64,000 bases of DNA, from assembly GCA_029204225.1 (NCBI GenBank), contig CM055107.1, forward strand, positions 17,878,718-17,942,717, read 5' to 3'. Each line of letters starts with the position of its first letter. Positions within the stretch are counted from its first letter, which is position 1. Origin of the DNA: Diphasiastrum complanatum (lineage: Eukaryota > Streptophyta > Lycopodiopsida > Lycopodiales > Lycopodiaceae). The position numbers and the translations under genes are program-made. The notes below the pieces were generated by a model. That model saw only the letters and a program-made list of their open reading frames with translations. It had not been told where the DNA came from and ran no database searches. Shown piece after piece: positions 1-12,418 of this stretch.

Positions 1-60
1 CGCACATTGTGTATACTATCATTTTTTGCATAACGAGAGTGCACAATTGTAAAGGTTAAT

Positions 61-63
<3 letters not shown>

Positions 64-111
<48 letters not shown>
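64..111. repeat. (TG)n microsatellite
   Basis: About 24 uninterrupted TG units followed by a short GC-rich stretch with GCGC steps. The bases before it (about 31-63) resemble 986-1022, which also leads into a shorter TG run, so the microsatellite probably belongs to an old dispersed repeat (LTR-like) present twice here. Confidence 0.95.
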
Positions 112-117
<6 letters not shown>

Positions 118-604
118 GCGCACGATCGCGCGCGCCCTCGTGCATGTTAACTTCTACAAAGTGATAAGATGCTAGACAAAGCGAAGCGTAGCTTGTCTTT
201 GGTATTCAAGATAATAAATTTGCTACATTTCTACCTTGAAATTGAGGTATGACATGCTTAAACATATTATTCCTTTCTCAATTAAAGTACATTTGTGATA
301 TTTAAAAAACAAAAATCATATTAACGCATTCTCATGTATCTCAAGGACCTGTTCAAATATGTGACATTGAACTTCATGATTATTGAGATGCATATTGGAC
401 TACTATTGTGAAAGAGAGAAAATCCATTTTAGTTTATGTTTCTATGTTGAGAGGCTTTACTATCTCATGATAGAGCAAAAATGAAGTAACTATTGATTAT
501 TTTTTTCATAAGCTGAATGTATGCAGTATATGAATTCATTTGATTGAGACTTCTTCTTTTAGAGTTGTTGGTATCTCAACTTGAAGCCACCACTATATTT
601 TGTA

Positions 605-852
605 ATAGTCAAAAGCTGAATACAAATTGCAAAGATTCTTGTATTTCATACATGTATGCACTAAGCATATAGAGACCCCGCATTATCACTTTGTGTATAA
701 ATATGTTATCTTTTAGGAAGTAGAGTTAGTTTATTGTTTCTCCGCATGACCAACTGGAAGATATCTTCACTAAGCTTTGGCAAAGACAAACGTTATATAT
801 TTCAAACCATTGATGGATATTGTAAACAACAAGCATATTACTTAAAGGGAAA
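605..852 (+). pseudogene. Remnant of copia RNase H C-terminus
   Basis: Read across frames, this stretch keeps the end of a Ty1/copia polyprotein: an IAKILVFH-like segment and then DQLEDIFTK (about 750-776), matching the family hallmark DQLADIFTK near the end of RNase H. Stops and frameshifts are frequent. A purine-rich stretch (845-852) is followed by TGTTAGAAAT, as expected for a polypurine tract and 3' LTR start. An old fragment with no coding capacity. Confidence 0.55.
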
Positions 853-1880
853 TGTTAGAAATATAATGATAAACTTAACATATGTATACCTACATTGTAG
901 CATTATTTCATTTCGAACTTGAGTTGTCAAGTCACATGGTTGGGTACTGTGAAAAGCCTTCCTAAACTCAGATCACTCACACAATTGCATAATGAGAGTG
1001 TATAGTTGTAAAGGCTATTTTTTCTGTGTGTGTTTGTGTGTGTGTCAGCTCCTCTCTACTATACATTAGTATTTCTATATTACTGATTCGATTATTACTT
1101 TTAGAGTAAGATGCTATATAGTCATGATGGACAAATTCAATATCTATAGGTCTCTATTCCCCACTCCTCTCCTATGAGTTCTACGCCTGTTAGAGACATA
1201 AGGGAGAATTTGCAACTTATAGTTATACTATGATTCATTGGATGACACTGAGTAAATGAACTGCATTGGATAACGTTACCTTCCACTCCATAGGAAATGT
1301 GAGAATTGGAAGGTTGAGTTTGAAACAATTAATTTTGAGAGCAGAGCCCATTGCTTGGTAGATTAATATATTGATGCAGATGCGACACATGCTTGTTTTA
1401 ATTACTTAGCTACTCTTTAGGCATATTGCTTTGAGAAACTATGATTGATCCCACAGTGGATTACACAATAGCAAAGACAATTTTTGCAACCTAAACAATC
1501 TAGTATGATTACTTACTATAGTAACAAGTTCACAAATCTTTCTTGTCTATTTCGTGAGATTAGAGACTATAGATATATCATGCATTACTTGATTGGCTGC
1601 CTAATGGCTTTCATTAAAACCCACTGTTGTGTGAGTATAGTTTGAAGAGATGTCTAAAGCACACAAAAATTGCTTTGAATATCAAATGGCTTGAGATCGG
1701 AGACAATCCATCGTACTTTAGCATGAATACAAAGCAACATCAAAACATGTTCTATATTATAAGAAATAATTACATGCAAGCTCTACAATAAGAGAAAGGA
1801 GAGAGGAGACATATGCAAGCTGAATCCAGAGAATTATAACTGTCATTGCACCGATAAAACCAAGAGATGGTTAGATCCAC
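853..1880. other. No gene; probable old LTR sequence
   Basis: This starts where a copia 3' LTR would begin (TGTTAGAAAT after a purine tract). It includes a segment (about 976-1045) resembling bases 20-112. I see no coding potential. The right limit of the LTR could not be set, and the rest to the LINE region holds nothing I recognise. Confidence 0.35.
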
Positions 1881-2099
1881 ACAAAAGGAAGAAGTAGATC
1901 CTCTTTATTCTTTCTCAAAGATACATGTAATTTCATGCCAAGATCCCTCGATCTTATCCAAGAAAAACCTTACAATCTTTAGGCATGGAATAAAATCGAC
2001 CCAAAGGAGATGGAGGAGAAGATGAAAGTGAGATAATCCCTTATTCCAACCTAAAATGCAACTTTCATCAAAAAGTTGAGCTCTGAGCTGTGTGCTATG

Positions 2100-3560
2100 T
2101 AAGGATGAAAGGTTCTTCTGAGAGTAGAGATTGGTGTTGTTGGAGGAGAAAGGAGTAATAGGGATCTATTGAAAGACTTTGAAGGAGTCCAAGGCCCAGT
2201 ACCTAATGGGAAGATAGCTCAAGGAGGCAAATAATGCATAGGGTGTGGGCTAGGGGCAGCCACCGCCAAAGCCTCAAAAAAGTTTCAAAGAGGCTCTTGC
2301 TCCAACAAGAATCAGATATGGAGGTGAGAAAGAGTAAATGGGCTTTTCTTCTTTGATCCAAAGGCTTACAAATGAGCAAGAAGAGGATGCCCAAGAACAA
2401 AGCTGGTGATGCCCTATCACAGATCAAAGAGAGTACAAGGCAAAGCTCAACAAAATGCTAGTCGAGGAAGTACATAAAAATGATGAAAATTAAAGGTTTG
2501 GATAAGGAGAGATGATTGAGAACGAGGGTTTCTCAACTCCAAAGTTCCAAGTACTTGAGACCTCTGAGGGTATGGAAGAGGAGATGCATGACAAGAATAG
2601 CCCCTACAAGCAATCCAAGAAGGGATGTAGAACCAAGGCCCTATCTTTTGGGCAAATGAGGAAATGGAGCCTTTGTAGGATGAGCCCACCTCTTCGAAAA
2701 GATTGAGAATAAGTCAAAAGAAAAAAAGGGAAGGAGAAGATGGACAATGATGAGAGCTTTCCACCAGGGTTTATTCCAGGAAAGGGAGCCAGCAAGAGAC
2801 TAGGGTGTCCCAGTCCCTCTTACCTCACATGAGCCGATGGTGTCCCTACCTTTCGAAGTGGAGGCAGAGGCGCTGGATAGTTACAGAAAGAAAGCTCTGC
2901 TAGGGCTATGCATGAGAGAGCTTTGGAAGTGGATTCAAGCCACAATGGTCCAGGAGAGGTATACTTCTCACCCAAGGGTGAATACCTTCCAAAGAATTAT
3001 TTTTGTTTTGTGTTTGCTAATGAGGAGAGTGTCATTACCACTGTGATGGCTGAGGGACCCCTGGATATATAGGGCTTCTCCCATTTTTTCTATTCCCATA
3101 TTAAGATGTGGAATGAAGCCGAACTACTTTCGGAGCAGTTCTTAGGCCCTGCACAAGAAACTAAAGGAACCACTCCAAGCCAAGAGGAAGGGACAGGAGA
3201 ACAAAAGGAAATAAGCCCAAGGAAAAGCCCAAAATAGCCCCTCTTCTTGTTATCTCGAACCCCTTTGAGATATTGAAGGATGATGGACCCAGAGCAAAAG
3301 AAAAGTGAAGGGGCCTTAGAAGAGGACAAGCTAGATGCCCAGACCCCCCACACAAACAGTCAGCTCCCTCCCACAGATGATGTCTCAGACAGTCGCCCCA
3401 ACAACTGAGGTACCTATTACATGCCAGCAGCTCATCAGTTCGTCGTTGGGGAAAATGAAGATAAAGTCAAGAATTAGACCTCCTCATAAGTAGTCGAAAT
3501 TGGAAAAAAGTAATAAAGTGCTATGCAGAGAGATGGAAAGAGACTATCCAGACGAATCAG
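2100..3560 (+). pseudogene. Degenerate LINE ORF1 region
   Basis: This lies directly upstream of the LINE endonuclease and is read in several frames because of many stops. Near 2990-3110 a shifted frame gives FVFANEESVITTVMAEGP, similar in pattern to the DUF4283 part of plant L1 ORF1 proteins. Near 3220-3280 there is a segment PLLVISNPFEILKDD. Lysine- and serine-rich sequence follows. I infer the remnant of an ORF1 RNA-binding protein. No zinc knuckle was seen. The 5' end of the LINE is not defined; upstream sequence to about 1880 may be its leader. Confidence 0.4.
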
Positions 3561-3689
3561 ATGCGAAGATCTCCTCTACAGAAAGTTCATCATTGATGGA
3601 TACAAATAGCCTAGCAGGAAGTAAACGAAGTCAAGAGGCTAGATCTCCTCAAACGAAGCCTAAAAAGAAGGGAAAGGTAAAGAGAGCTG

Positions 3690-3968
3690 GTGGGAGTGTC
3701 ATGATTATTCTATCAGCCAATACTAGGGGCTTGACAGATGAATTAAAGCTAGGGCATGGAAGAATTGGCTAAGTCAACAGAGAGCAACCAGACCTAATTT
3801 GTCTACAAGAGGTCAAAGTAGACAAAGATGACCTGAAAGAAAAACTTGGAGATAATCTCAAAGGTTTATGACTGGTACTGGAAGTAATCACCCAAGAAGG
3901 TGTGGGAGGCATTGTTGTGGCCATTCACCATGCCATTCCGCTAACTCCCATGCGTGGGGGTGGTGGTT
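3690..3968 (+). pseudogene. LINE ORF2 endonuclease, N-terminal part
   Basis: The frame contains ILSANTRGL, then QPDLICLQEVK and GVGGIVVAIHHAIPL. This is the order seen in the N-terminal half of the APE-type endonuclease of plant L1 elements, where E in the LQE motif is a metal-binding residue. Stops interrupt the frame. The domain breaks off near 3968, where CACTA transposase sequence begins in the opposite orientation. The other half resumes near 13995. Confidence 0.75.
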
Positions 3969-3975
3969 GTAGTTA

Positions 3976-4853
3976 GAGGATTATCTCCTCGCCCTTCAAA
4001 TATCGCCTATTCAACCTTCGAAAAGGATGATCAGGCTGTAAGTATTTGCGATGATTTTTGTACACCACTTTTTTTTAACATATTTGTGCTATGTCGACCC
4101 TCCAAACGTGGTCCACAAATATAACATGTGTTGTAACCCGATGTGGTTAAACCTGCATAGTTCATAAACCAAATTAAACATAAGCTTAGTTAAATATACT
4201 CAAACGTTAAACCCTAAAACAAATTAGATTTATTATATAGATACCTGAACATTCGCTTAAACCGGGGTAGTCATGCATCGTCCACATTAGAATTCCACAA
4301 ACAACGAAGTTTCGTTGTTGTAAGGTCTCGAGATGTCGTAAGCATGAATACCATTCCAAAGAATGCACAATTCATCAATCAAAGGTGCAAGATACCCATC
4401 CATGTTCTTGGCCTTGTACTTTCCTGGAATCAATAAAGCCCAATAACAAGTGTCTTGTTTTAATACTCAACCATGGAGGGTATGTTGTAATTAACGAGCA
4501 CAACTAGCCATGTGGACCAAGTTGACGCTTGAACGTTAAAAGGATTTACGCCCATCCATAGCAAGGCCAAAATCTCAAAATTATGAGGTTGTTTTTTAAC
4601 TCAGGCCATTGGTCTTTAATATGTTTCCATGCAGGTGAATCACTTGGTACTCGCATCACATCATCCGTAGATCGATTTTTGACATGCCAATCCATTAGTT
4701 GTGCCAAATATTTACATCAAAATAAATGTTGCAATTGTGGGATAATTGAAAAATGTCGTAACACTTTTCGTGGCACTTTATCCCCTTGTACGTCATCTCG
4801 AAAACGTGAAGCGTTACACATGGGACATTGAAGCTTTTCTGAATGCTCACCTC
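3976..4853 (-). pseudogene. TNP2 transposase, middle and downstream part
   Basis: Minus-strand reading gives, in order, LQCPMCNASRF (zinc-binding pair), KVPRKVLRHFSIIPQLQHLF, a WHVKNRSTDDVMRVPSDSPAW segment, AMDGVNPF, then PPWLSIK, YLAPLIDELCILWNGI and MWTMHDYPG. This matches the TNP2/Transposase_21 pattern of plant CACTA elements. A probable intron follows (about 4155-4260) and a further exon reads GLTTSGYNTCYICGPRLEG and KYLQPDHPFRRLNRRYLKG down to about 3976. Several frameshifts are needed. The C-terminal part is missing at the LINE junction. Confidence 0.85.
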
Positions 4854-4858
4854 TATAT

Positions 4859-5587
4859 TGTTGAATTCACACGTGTGGACTGTCCACTACATGTACTTGT
4901 AATCTCCTAAGGTGTGTAGATGCACCAAGATCAAGACTAGATTGAGATTCAACATCAATCTTAGATCCTATGGCAAAAACACACTACTGCATGCATTCAA
5001 TCACTTTTAATTCTCACTCACAACGTGTGGGAAGTATTCAAAAAATAATCTAAGTAAAAACAAGCTGTTGTCCTCGAGTAGAGAGAGAAAATACATCATG
5101 AGCAAAGAGAGAAAGCTAGAAATCCAATAACTCACAAAATCCATGAAATCACCAAATCAGTTAGATTCAAAATGAGAAGTACAATGATACTAGTAGGTCC
5201 ACGAGCTACCACTATGCTTAAATATGATTGGACCATATTTTGTCACCTCTTGATCCTATTGGATCATTGATCCATGCACCTCTTAATTCTATTGGACTAT
5301 ATTCAAGCACACCTCAATTTCCTATTGGACCTTACAAGGTTCCACCTCTAAATCCTATTGGACCTCTTGGGATTCATCAAACAAAATCTTTACACTTGTC
5401 TACATTCTAATTGGCACGTGTTTAGCCTCTTACTCTATTTTGGCTCAATAGTGGCATTACAAGTGGAAATGCATAATTTGCCATCTATGCCCAATTTATT
5501 CCTATCAACATCCTACACCTAGATGCTTGATGTAAAAAACATAAGACCCCTATATCTAACATAGATAATCTTTTTCAATTCTTCACA
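4859..5587 (-). repeat. 3' LTR of the copia element (left copy)
   Basis: 729 bp, TG...CA bounded on the plus strand, paired with 10348-11083. It carries the palindrome CACACGTGTG at 4868-4877. A second copy of that palindrome near 5018 is broken by one base compared with the right LTR. Confidence 0.95.
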
Positions 5588-5600
5588 CTCCTCCTAAAAA
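5588..5600 (-). promoter_or_regulatory. Polypurine tract
   Basis: On the minus strand the bases GTTTTTTAGGAGGAG sit immediately 5' of the 3' LTR, the expected place and composition for the plus-strand primer of reverse transcription. Confidence 0.8.
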
Positions 5601-5605
5601 ACTAT

Positions 5606-8600
5606 CTATGAAGATTTGAGCATTGTTCTTGATATAGCTCCAAGATTAGATCTATGCTTGATGAAAGCACTTTTGCTCAAAGGCTTGGTGAGTAGATCGG
5701 CAATACAAGAGGACGAGTTGACATGCTCCAAATAGATTTCTCCTCCAATAAGCTTTTCTCTCACAAAATGGTGTGCCACTTCTATGTGCTTGCTTCTTGC
5801 ATGATTTATGGGATTATTGGAAAGAGCTTGGGCCGAGATGTTATCACACTTGATCATTGGTAGATCATCCTCCTTGATGCACTTTGGCTCTATTAATAAC
5901 CTCTTGATCCAAAGCACTTCTTTGGTAGTTGTAGTGAGTGCTTTGTACTCGGCCTCACATGAAGAGAGAGATATAGTATCTTACTTCTTGGAAAGTCAAC
6001 ATATTAGATTGCCTCCAAGAAAGATAGTGTATGCACTAATAGACTTTCGATCCATCTTGTCACTTGCAAAGTCCGAATCCGAGTAGCCAATAATGGATAG
6101 ATCTTCACTTTTATAGAGTAGACCATAATCACAAGATGAAGATACATCTCTTAGAATCCTCTTGGCCATCTTCCAATGATGGATCTTAGGATCTTGCATA
6201 AATTGACTCAATTTGTGCACGCCAAAACTAAGATCGGGCCTAATAATGGTAAGCCAAATCAAGGAGCCTACAAGACTCCTAAAAAGTGTGATGTCCTCGA
6301 AGGATCTTTCATCACCTTTATTAGGATCTTTTACAATTTGCTCCATTGGAGTATCTATGCTCTTAGAATTTTCCATATGGAATTTTTTCAACATAGAGTG
6401 CGCATATCTAGATTGGCATATAAAGACATGATTTTCATAAAAATCAATTTCTAGGCCTAGGATGTAATGCATCTCTCCTAGATCTTGCATTTAAACTCAC
6501 ATCCAAGTGCTAGCTTGGTTTCATCAACTAGCTTGATACAACTTCCACAAAGAATAATGTGATCAACATAAATTAGAAGAATGACAATATTGCTATCAAC
6601 AAACTTTAGATACATGGAAGGATCATAGTCACTAAGAGTAAATCCTAGTGAGATAAGAAAAGAGTTAAGTCTTGAATACCATGATCTTGGTGCTTGCTTG
6701 AGTCCATAAAGACTTTTGAAGAGCAAGCACGCTTTGGACTCATCCTTGATGAATCCTTGAGGTTGTTCCGTATAGATCTCCTCCTCAAGATAACCATTTA
6801 GAAAAGCATTGGATACATCTAATTGGAACACATTCCACTTGAAAAAACAAGCAAGAGAAATAAGAATTCTTATTGTCACCATCTTTGCAACGGGTGCAAA
6901 GGTCTCCTCATAATCAAGACCATGGATCTGAGCAAATCCTTTGGCACATAATCTTGCTTTATGCTTGTTGATGGTGCCATCATGATTGAACTTGATCCGA
7001 AATACCCACTTGCAACCAATCACATGCTTGCTGGATGGAGGATCCACAAGCTCCCAAGTATTGTTGGTGATCAATGCATCATACTCTTGCTTCATGGCAT
7101 CATACCACTCCTTGGTATTGAGTGCCTCTTGTACATTCTTTGGCTCTTCATGAGAGACATAGAAAACATAATTAGTGGAATCAAGATCCACTTGTTTGCC
7201 TTTGTCATCATATGAGAGCCTCTTAGGCTTGGATCTATCTCTCATGGATCTTCTTGGTGAGAAAATCCAAGGAGAGTCTTCTTCAAATCTCGACCCCATC
7301 ACATCATGATTGTCTTCAAGATCAATAATTGATGATGCATCCATAGATTTCTTGATCTCGGCCTCTTCAAAAGACAAGTGTTGATCTTCATGAAAGACAA
7401 CATCTCTACTTTCAATAACTTGAGAAGTAGAGAGTATAAAGACTCTATAGGCCTTCTTGGTGGATGAGTATCCAACCATGATCCCTTTGCATGCACTAGG
7501 ATCTTCCTTCTTCCTTGTTTCCAAGGGAATATGGACAAAACATAAGCATCCAAAAATTCTAAGGTGATCAACCTTAGGCTTCTTCAAAAATAAGATTTCA
7601 TATGGTGACTTTCCTCCAAGAGCTATATGTGGGAGCCTATTGCAAAGATAATTTGCACAATTAATGGCTTCTCCCCAAAAATCTTTGGGCAAAGATGCCT
7701 CAATTCTCATAGATTTTGCACATTCACACAGAGATCTATTCTTTCTCTCGGCCACTCTATTTTGAGATGGAGAGTAGGCACAAGAAAACTCTCTTTTAAT
7801 GCCTTCAAGTTCACAAAAATCTTGAAATTTATTGGAGATATATTCACCACCTCCATCACTTCTAAGAGTTTTAATCTTAAATGAGAATTGCTTCTCTACA
7901 TAAGCTTTGAAAATAAGAAAATGATCAAACACCATAGATTTAGAAGCAAGAAGATATATCCAAGTGAATCTTGTGTAATCATCAATGAAAGTAACAAAAC
8001 AAGTGGCTCCTCCCTTGCTTGTAGTTGATGAGAAATGCACATTCGAGTGGATTAACTCCAAAGGATGCTTGCTTTTGATAGAAGATCTTGTAAATGGCTT
8101 TTTGTGAGATTTAGCAATAGCACAAGCCTCACAAGGCTGGATCTTCTTGGAGAGTGACTTTGGCAAGCCAATAGCTTTGGCTTCTTTGATCATAGAGAGC
8201 ATGGATTTGTAGTTGGGATGTCCCAACCCCCTATGCCATAATTCCTCCATAGAGAGCTTGTTCACAAGAGCAACATTACAAGCATTCACATACTCATTTG
8301 GATCTAGTTTATAGATGCCACCAAATCTAGATCCTAATGCAAGTATCTCATCATTCTTCTTGATAGTGCAAGTGTCAACATTGAATTTTACATCAAGGCC
8401 ATTATCAACCAATTGGCCAACACTAATAAGATTCTTAGTAAGCTTAGGTACATAAAGAACTCTAGAAAGAGAAAGAACTTTAGAGGATGCAAGCTTCAAG
8501 GGAATGTTCCCTATGCCTTCAAGAGGACATTCAAAGTCATTTGCAGTGTATATTAATTTCTTGACTCCATCATAAGGTGTAATAGAAGAGAAAGAGTCCT

Positions 8601-9591
8601 TGGAGCTACACATATGTGAAGAGGCTCCACTATCAATATACCATAGGCCGTCCTTCTTGAAAGGAGTAGATGAGAAACTAGAGACCATAAGAGATCCATC
8701 TCCATCACTTGCAATAGTGTCTTCCTTCTCATTGGTAATATTGGCTTGCTTGAATTGATTTTTTTTTTTGAAGCAATTGGTGGCATAATGACCTTTCTTG
8801 CCACAATAAAAGCACTTGATCTTCTTCTTCTTGAGCTTGGATGATGAAGCATTAGATGAATCATCTTCCTCCTCATCTTTGTCTTTGGATTTGACTTTGT
8901 CCTTGCTTGAGGATTGTTGATGTTGGTTCTTGCTCCTCCCTTTGTGCTTATCCTTGGCAAAGAGAGCTTTGCCATCATTATGAGTGAGAGAAAGCTTGTC
9001 CATCCTCAAGAGCTTGTACACTTGTCTTGATTCTTCTTAAATTAGCACACTTTGGAGAGCCTCCAAACTTGGTAGCTCCTCCTTAATGGCATAGGATTGG
9101 ACAAGGTTATCAAATTCACTTCTCAAGCCATTGAGAATGACTTGAACTAGCTCATTTTGATTGATTAAATCACCAATGCAAGCAAGCTCTCTATGAAGAT
9201 CTTTTACTCTCAAAACATAACTAGATGCACTCTCATCACTCTTTTGGCTACTTTGAAAGATTTGATTCCTAAGAGTGAGAAGCCTAGAGGTATTCTTAGC
9301 CTCATAGATAGTCTTGAGACAATCCCAAGCTTCTTTGGCTGTTGTACAAGTACCTATCTCCCTCAATATCTCATTAGAGACATTCATCTTAATGTAGTGG
9401 AGAGCCATCCTAGTTCTCTTTTTGTATTTTTGAACCTCTTGAAGAACTTGTGGTTCTTCTTCAAGGCCAAGAACAATGTCCATCACGTCTTGAAGGATAA
9501 AGATAGACTCCATCCTCATTTTCCAAATTGAATAGTTTGAAGTGGTCAATCTTTCACTTGGTTCCAACAAGGATGAACCCATTGAAGACAT
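5606..9591 (-). pseudogene. Copia gag-pol polyprotein, nearly complete, three breaks
   Basis: Order: gag with NYSIWKMRMES near the N-terminus, knuckle CFYCGKKGHYATNC, protease WYIDSGASSHMC, integrase (zinc-binding H-H-C-C, then RSDGGGEY and AERKNR), RT (WVFRIKFNHDG, FQLDVSNAFLNG, SLYGLKQAPRSWY) and RNase H ending CIADLLTKPLSK. The ATG at 9591 is preferred over an upstream one at 9714 because related gag proteins start near this point. Breaks: an in-frame TAA near 9037 between gag and the knuckle, a frameshift near 6480, and a stop near 5996 in RNase H. Two catalytic sites are also changed: RT YVDD reads YVDH, and the first integrase aspartate (usual HSD) is N in LIHSNV. The element is therefore almost certainly inactive by itself. 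Confidence 0.93.
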
Positions 9592-9714
9592 TTGAAGTGA
9601 AGAAAACTCAAATGATGAACAATAAATGTTGCTACACACTTCAATAGGATCCAATAATTGAGTACAATCTCCTCCTATGAAAGATCTTGCAACTATTTGT
9701 GAATTGATTCTCAC

Positions 9715-10335
9715 TAGCTACACAAATCTCTCTAAAACAAGATCTATTTCACATCAAATGATGGAGTATAGGCAAAGTTAGGATCTAACACTCTTAGCAC
9801 GTGTGAAATACACTAAGAAACCAAATTTGACTCAAATACAATGATATTGCATGAAACAAAATGGCTAAGATCTCAAAACAGTGCCTAGATCACATATAGA
9901 TGAGATTGGCAAGCATACAACTGTGATTTTGGATCAACCAAGCAATCTCTTGACCAAACCAAATGTGTCCACCCAGGTCTAGGTGCCCTACCTAACACTC
10001 TTCAAAAGCTTATAGCTTTTTATTGGCTCAACCAAATGGAATGAAACTGATTGCAACAGAAACTAGACAAAAATAGCTTCAAAACAAGCTATCAAGCAAG
10101 ATAAATGGATCAAACATGAGAGAGAACTTCCAAACTGGAATTGGATGTTCCTCACACGTGTCTGAACACCTGATTTCGTACAGTACCAGGTCAGACCCAA
10201 TCAATGCCCTTTTGATCTCTTTTGATCCAAGATTGAATAAAATAGCTAGGAAAATGGGCCTTGACAACTTCTAGTTCAAGATTGATGAAATTTTTTTTAC
10301 TTAGATGGATCAAAATGCATGGTAACCTTATGTAG
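9715..10335. other. Untranslated leader of the copia element
   Basis: Sequence between the primer-binding site and gag on the minus strand. No conserved ORF. It includes a near match (CACACGTGTC at about 10152) to the palindrome found in the LTRs. Confidence 0.6.
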
Positions 10336-10347
10336 GCTCTGATACCA
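10336..10347 (-). promoter_or_regulatory. Primer-binding site, initiator tRNA-Met
   Basis: The minus strand reads TGGTATCAGAGC, the standard copia site complementary to the 3' end of initiator tRNA-Met, directly next to the 5' LTR. Confidence 0.93.
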
Positions 10348-11083
10348 TGTTGAATTCACACGTGTGGACTGTCCACTACATGTACTTGTAATCTCCTAAG
10401 GTGTGTAGATGCACCAAGATCAAGACTAGATTGAGATTCAACATCAATCTTAGATCCTATGGCAAAAACACACTATTACATGCATTCAATCACTTCCAAC
10501 TCTCACTCACACGTGTGGGAAGTATTTAAAAAATAATCTAAGTAAAAACAAGCTGCTCTCCTCAGGTAGAGAGAGAAAATGCATCATGAGCTCTCGTGTA
10601 GAGAGAGAAAGCTAGAAATCCAATAACTCACAAAATCCATGAAATCACTAAATCAATTAGATTCAAAATGAGGAGTACAATGATACTAGTAGGTCCACGA
10701 GCTACCATTATGCTTAACTATGATTGGACCATATTTTGTCACCTCTTGATCCTATTGGATCATTGATTCATGCACCTCTTAATTCTATTGGACTATATTC
10801 AAGCACACCTCAATTTCCTATTGGACCTTACAAGGTTCCACCTCTAAATCCTATTGGACCTCTTGGAATTCATCAAACAAAATCTTTACAATTGTCTACA
10901 TTCTAATTGGCACGTGTTTAGCCTCTTACTCTATTTTGGCTCAATAGTGACACTACAAGTGGAAATGCATAATTTGCCATCTATGCCAAATTTATTCCTA
11001 TCAACATCCTACACCTAGATGCTTGATGTAAAAAACATAAGACCCCTATATCTAACATAGATAATCTTTTTCAATTCTTCACA
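10348..11083 (-). repeat. 5' LTR of the copia element (right copy)
   Basis: 736 bp, paired with 4859-5587. Carries CACACGTGTG twice (10357-10366 and 10508-10517). The LTR should contain the element's promoter, read on the minus strand. Confidence 0.95.
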
Positions 11084-11723
11084 TATATAGAACATGGTCT
11101 TCTGGACATGCATGTATTGTGTCGTAATCCATTCCAAGCACGGTCATCATCTTTCGTGCTTCTTTAAGTGTTTTAGGTATCACATTTTCTTTCGGAAGTA
11201 TTCGATGCAACAACCTAAAAAAAGAGCATTGTGAGTTGTTAGAAAAGAAAGAAAAATTAATTCAATGTAAATATGCTATAAAGTATAATAGTTGTATTAT
11301 GCGTTAAGTACCCGAATAAAGATGTCACGCTACGATCACTCCATTTGTATGTTGCTTGAAGGTTTAGAATAAGAATTGACGTAGCTAGTCTGAAAAGGAT
11401 GCTCCAGGATATAGAAGAGTATTTGTCTCCTTGCGCAATAGAATCTCGCCTTCATCCATCTCAAATTGTTCGTGATCTCTGCTTTCATTAGAAGATGCAT
11501 GCATATCATCATTCTTATTTGTTTCAAAGTAAGATTCAAACATGTTGTGCATTGCTTCATCGTGTTGCACCTCATCATCATAATCATTAGAATCAAGTTG
11601 ATTATTCTCTTTTCCAATTGTGTTTGCCTCTTCAATTTGTTTCATTCTTTGTTTTCTCATGTCTATCAAAACTTGACGTTGATTGTAACTACACACGGAT
11701 GGATCAACTCCATGGAATGGCAT
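11084..11723 (-). pseudogene. TNP2 transposase, N-terminal exons
   Basis: From MPFHGVDPSVCSYNQRQVL (11723) the frame runs through an acidic stretch with YDDEVQHDEAMHNMFESYF to LLYPGASFS, then with a frameshift LATSILILNLQATYKWSDRS. A typical plant intron (about 11224-11317, ending TTTTTTAG) separates it from LLHRILPKENVIPK and KMMTVLGMDYDTIHACPEDH. That order is the N-terminal TNP2 signature of CACTA elements. The reading frame breaks off at the copia insertion and continues at 4853. Confidence 0.85.
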
Positions 11724-12418
11724 TCGATGTATTGGCTACACATGAAACAAATTCCATAAGTGACATATATAGACTGACAAAGACGATAATAAAAAATAAT
11801 CATATAAAATTAACAAACCTCAACGTCTTCCAAATTCGATGGTTGATCTTCTTCTTTTCGTCCAAACTTTCACAAATGATTTTCAACAATGCGTCTTTCA
11901 CGCATCTTTTGTCCATCACACTTGAGGCATGTGTACCATATTTTATTTTGAAAATAATTTTTTTACGAGAAACAAAAATCAAGTACATGTCAATTTAGCA
12001 CAATATTTTAACTTATAATAACAAAGTTTTTTATGAATAAGAAAACATGTATGTTTATTACTTACCTTGTTAACTTGAGTAGTGTCTTCATCTCTAGACT
12101 GATCTGAATGTAATTCATCTCGTTGTGATAAACTGCATATATGCACAAGTACAAAACACAAATAACATAAAACTATTGTATGATTCTAATGTTTTAATTT
12201 TTAGATAATACTATTCTTATACATTGTCGCTTATATGATTCTTTTGCATCTTGGTGCAGGTTCGAACTCTACACGCATATCTCTCTTCTTTTGTTAACAC
12301 AGGTATGAAAGTTCTACTCCAATATGTATTAAAGTTCTGGAATCGATTTTCTTTTCTACTTCATTTCAATATATTAGGGTTTATTGTAATGTATTGTATG
12401 TTTATGAATGTAGTAATC

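Larger units (their letters stand above)
4859..11083 (-). mobile_element. Full-length Ty1/copia retrotransposon
   Basis: Two LTRs of 729 and 736 bp begin TGTTGAATTC and end CTTCACA on the plus strand. They are flanked by a perfect 5-bp target duplication TATAT (4854-4858 and 11084-11088). Removing the element and one duplication restores the TNP2 frame (VLY-RGEHSEKL), which confirms the boundaries. Order on the minus strand: 5' LTR (right), tRNA-Met primer site, gag-pol, purine tract, 3' LTR (left). The LTRs are clearly similar but carry small differences and indels, so the insertion is not recent. It is related to the copia element at the right end of the window. Confidence 0.97.
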
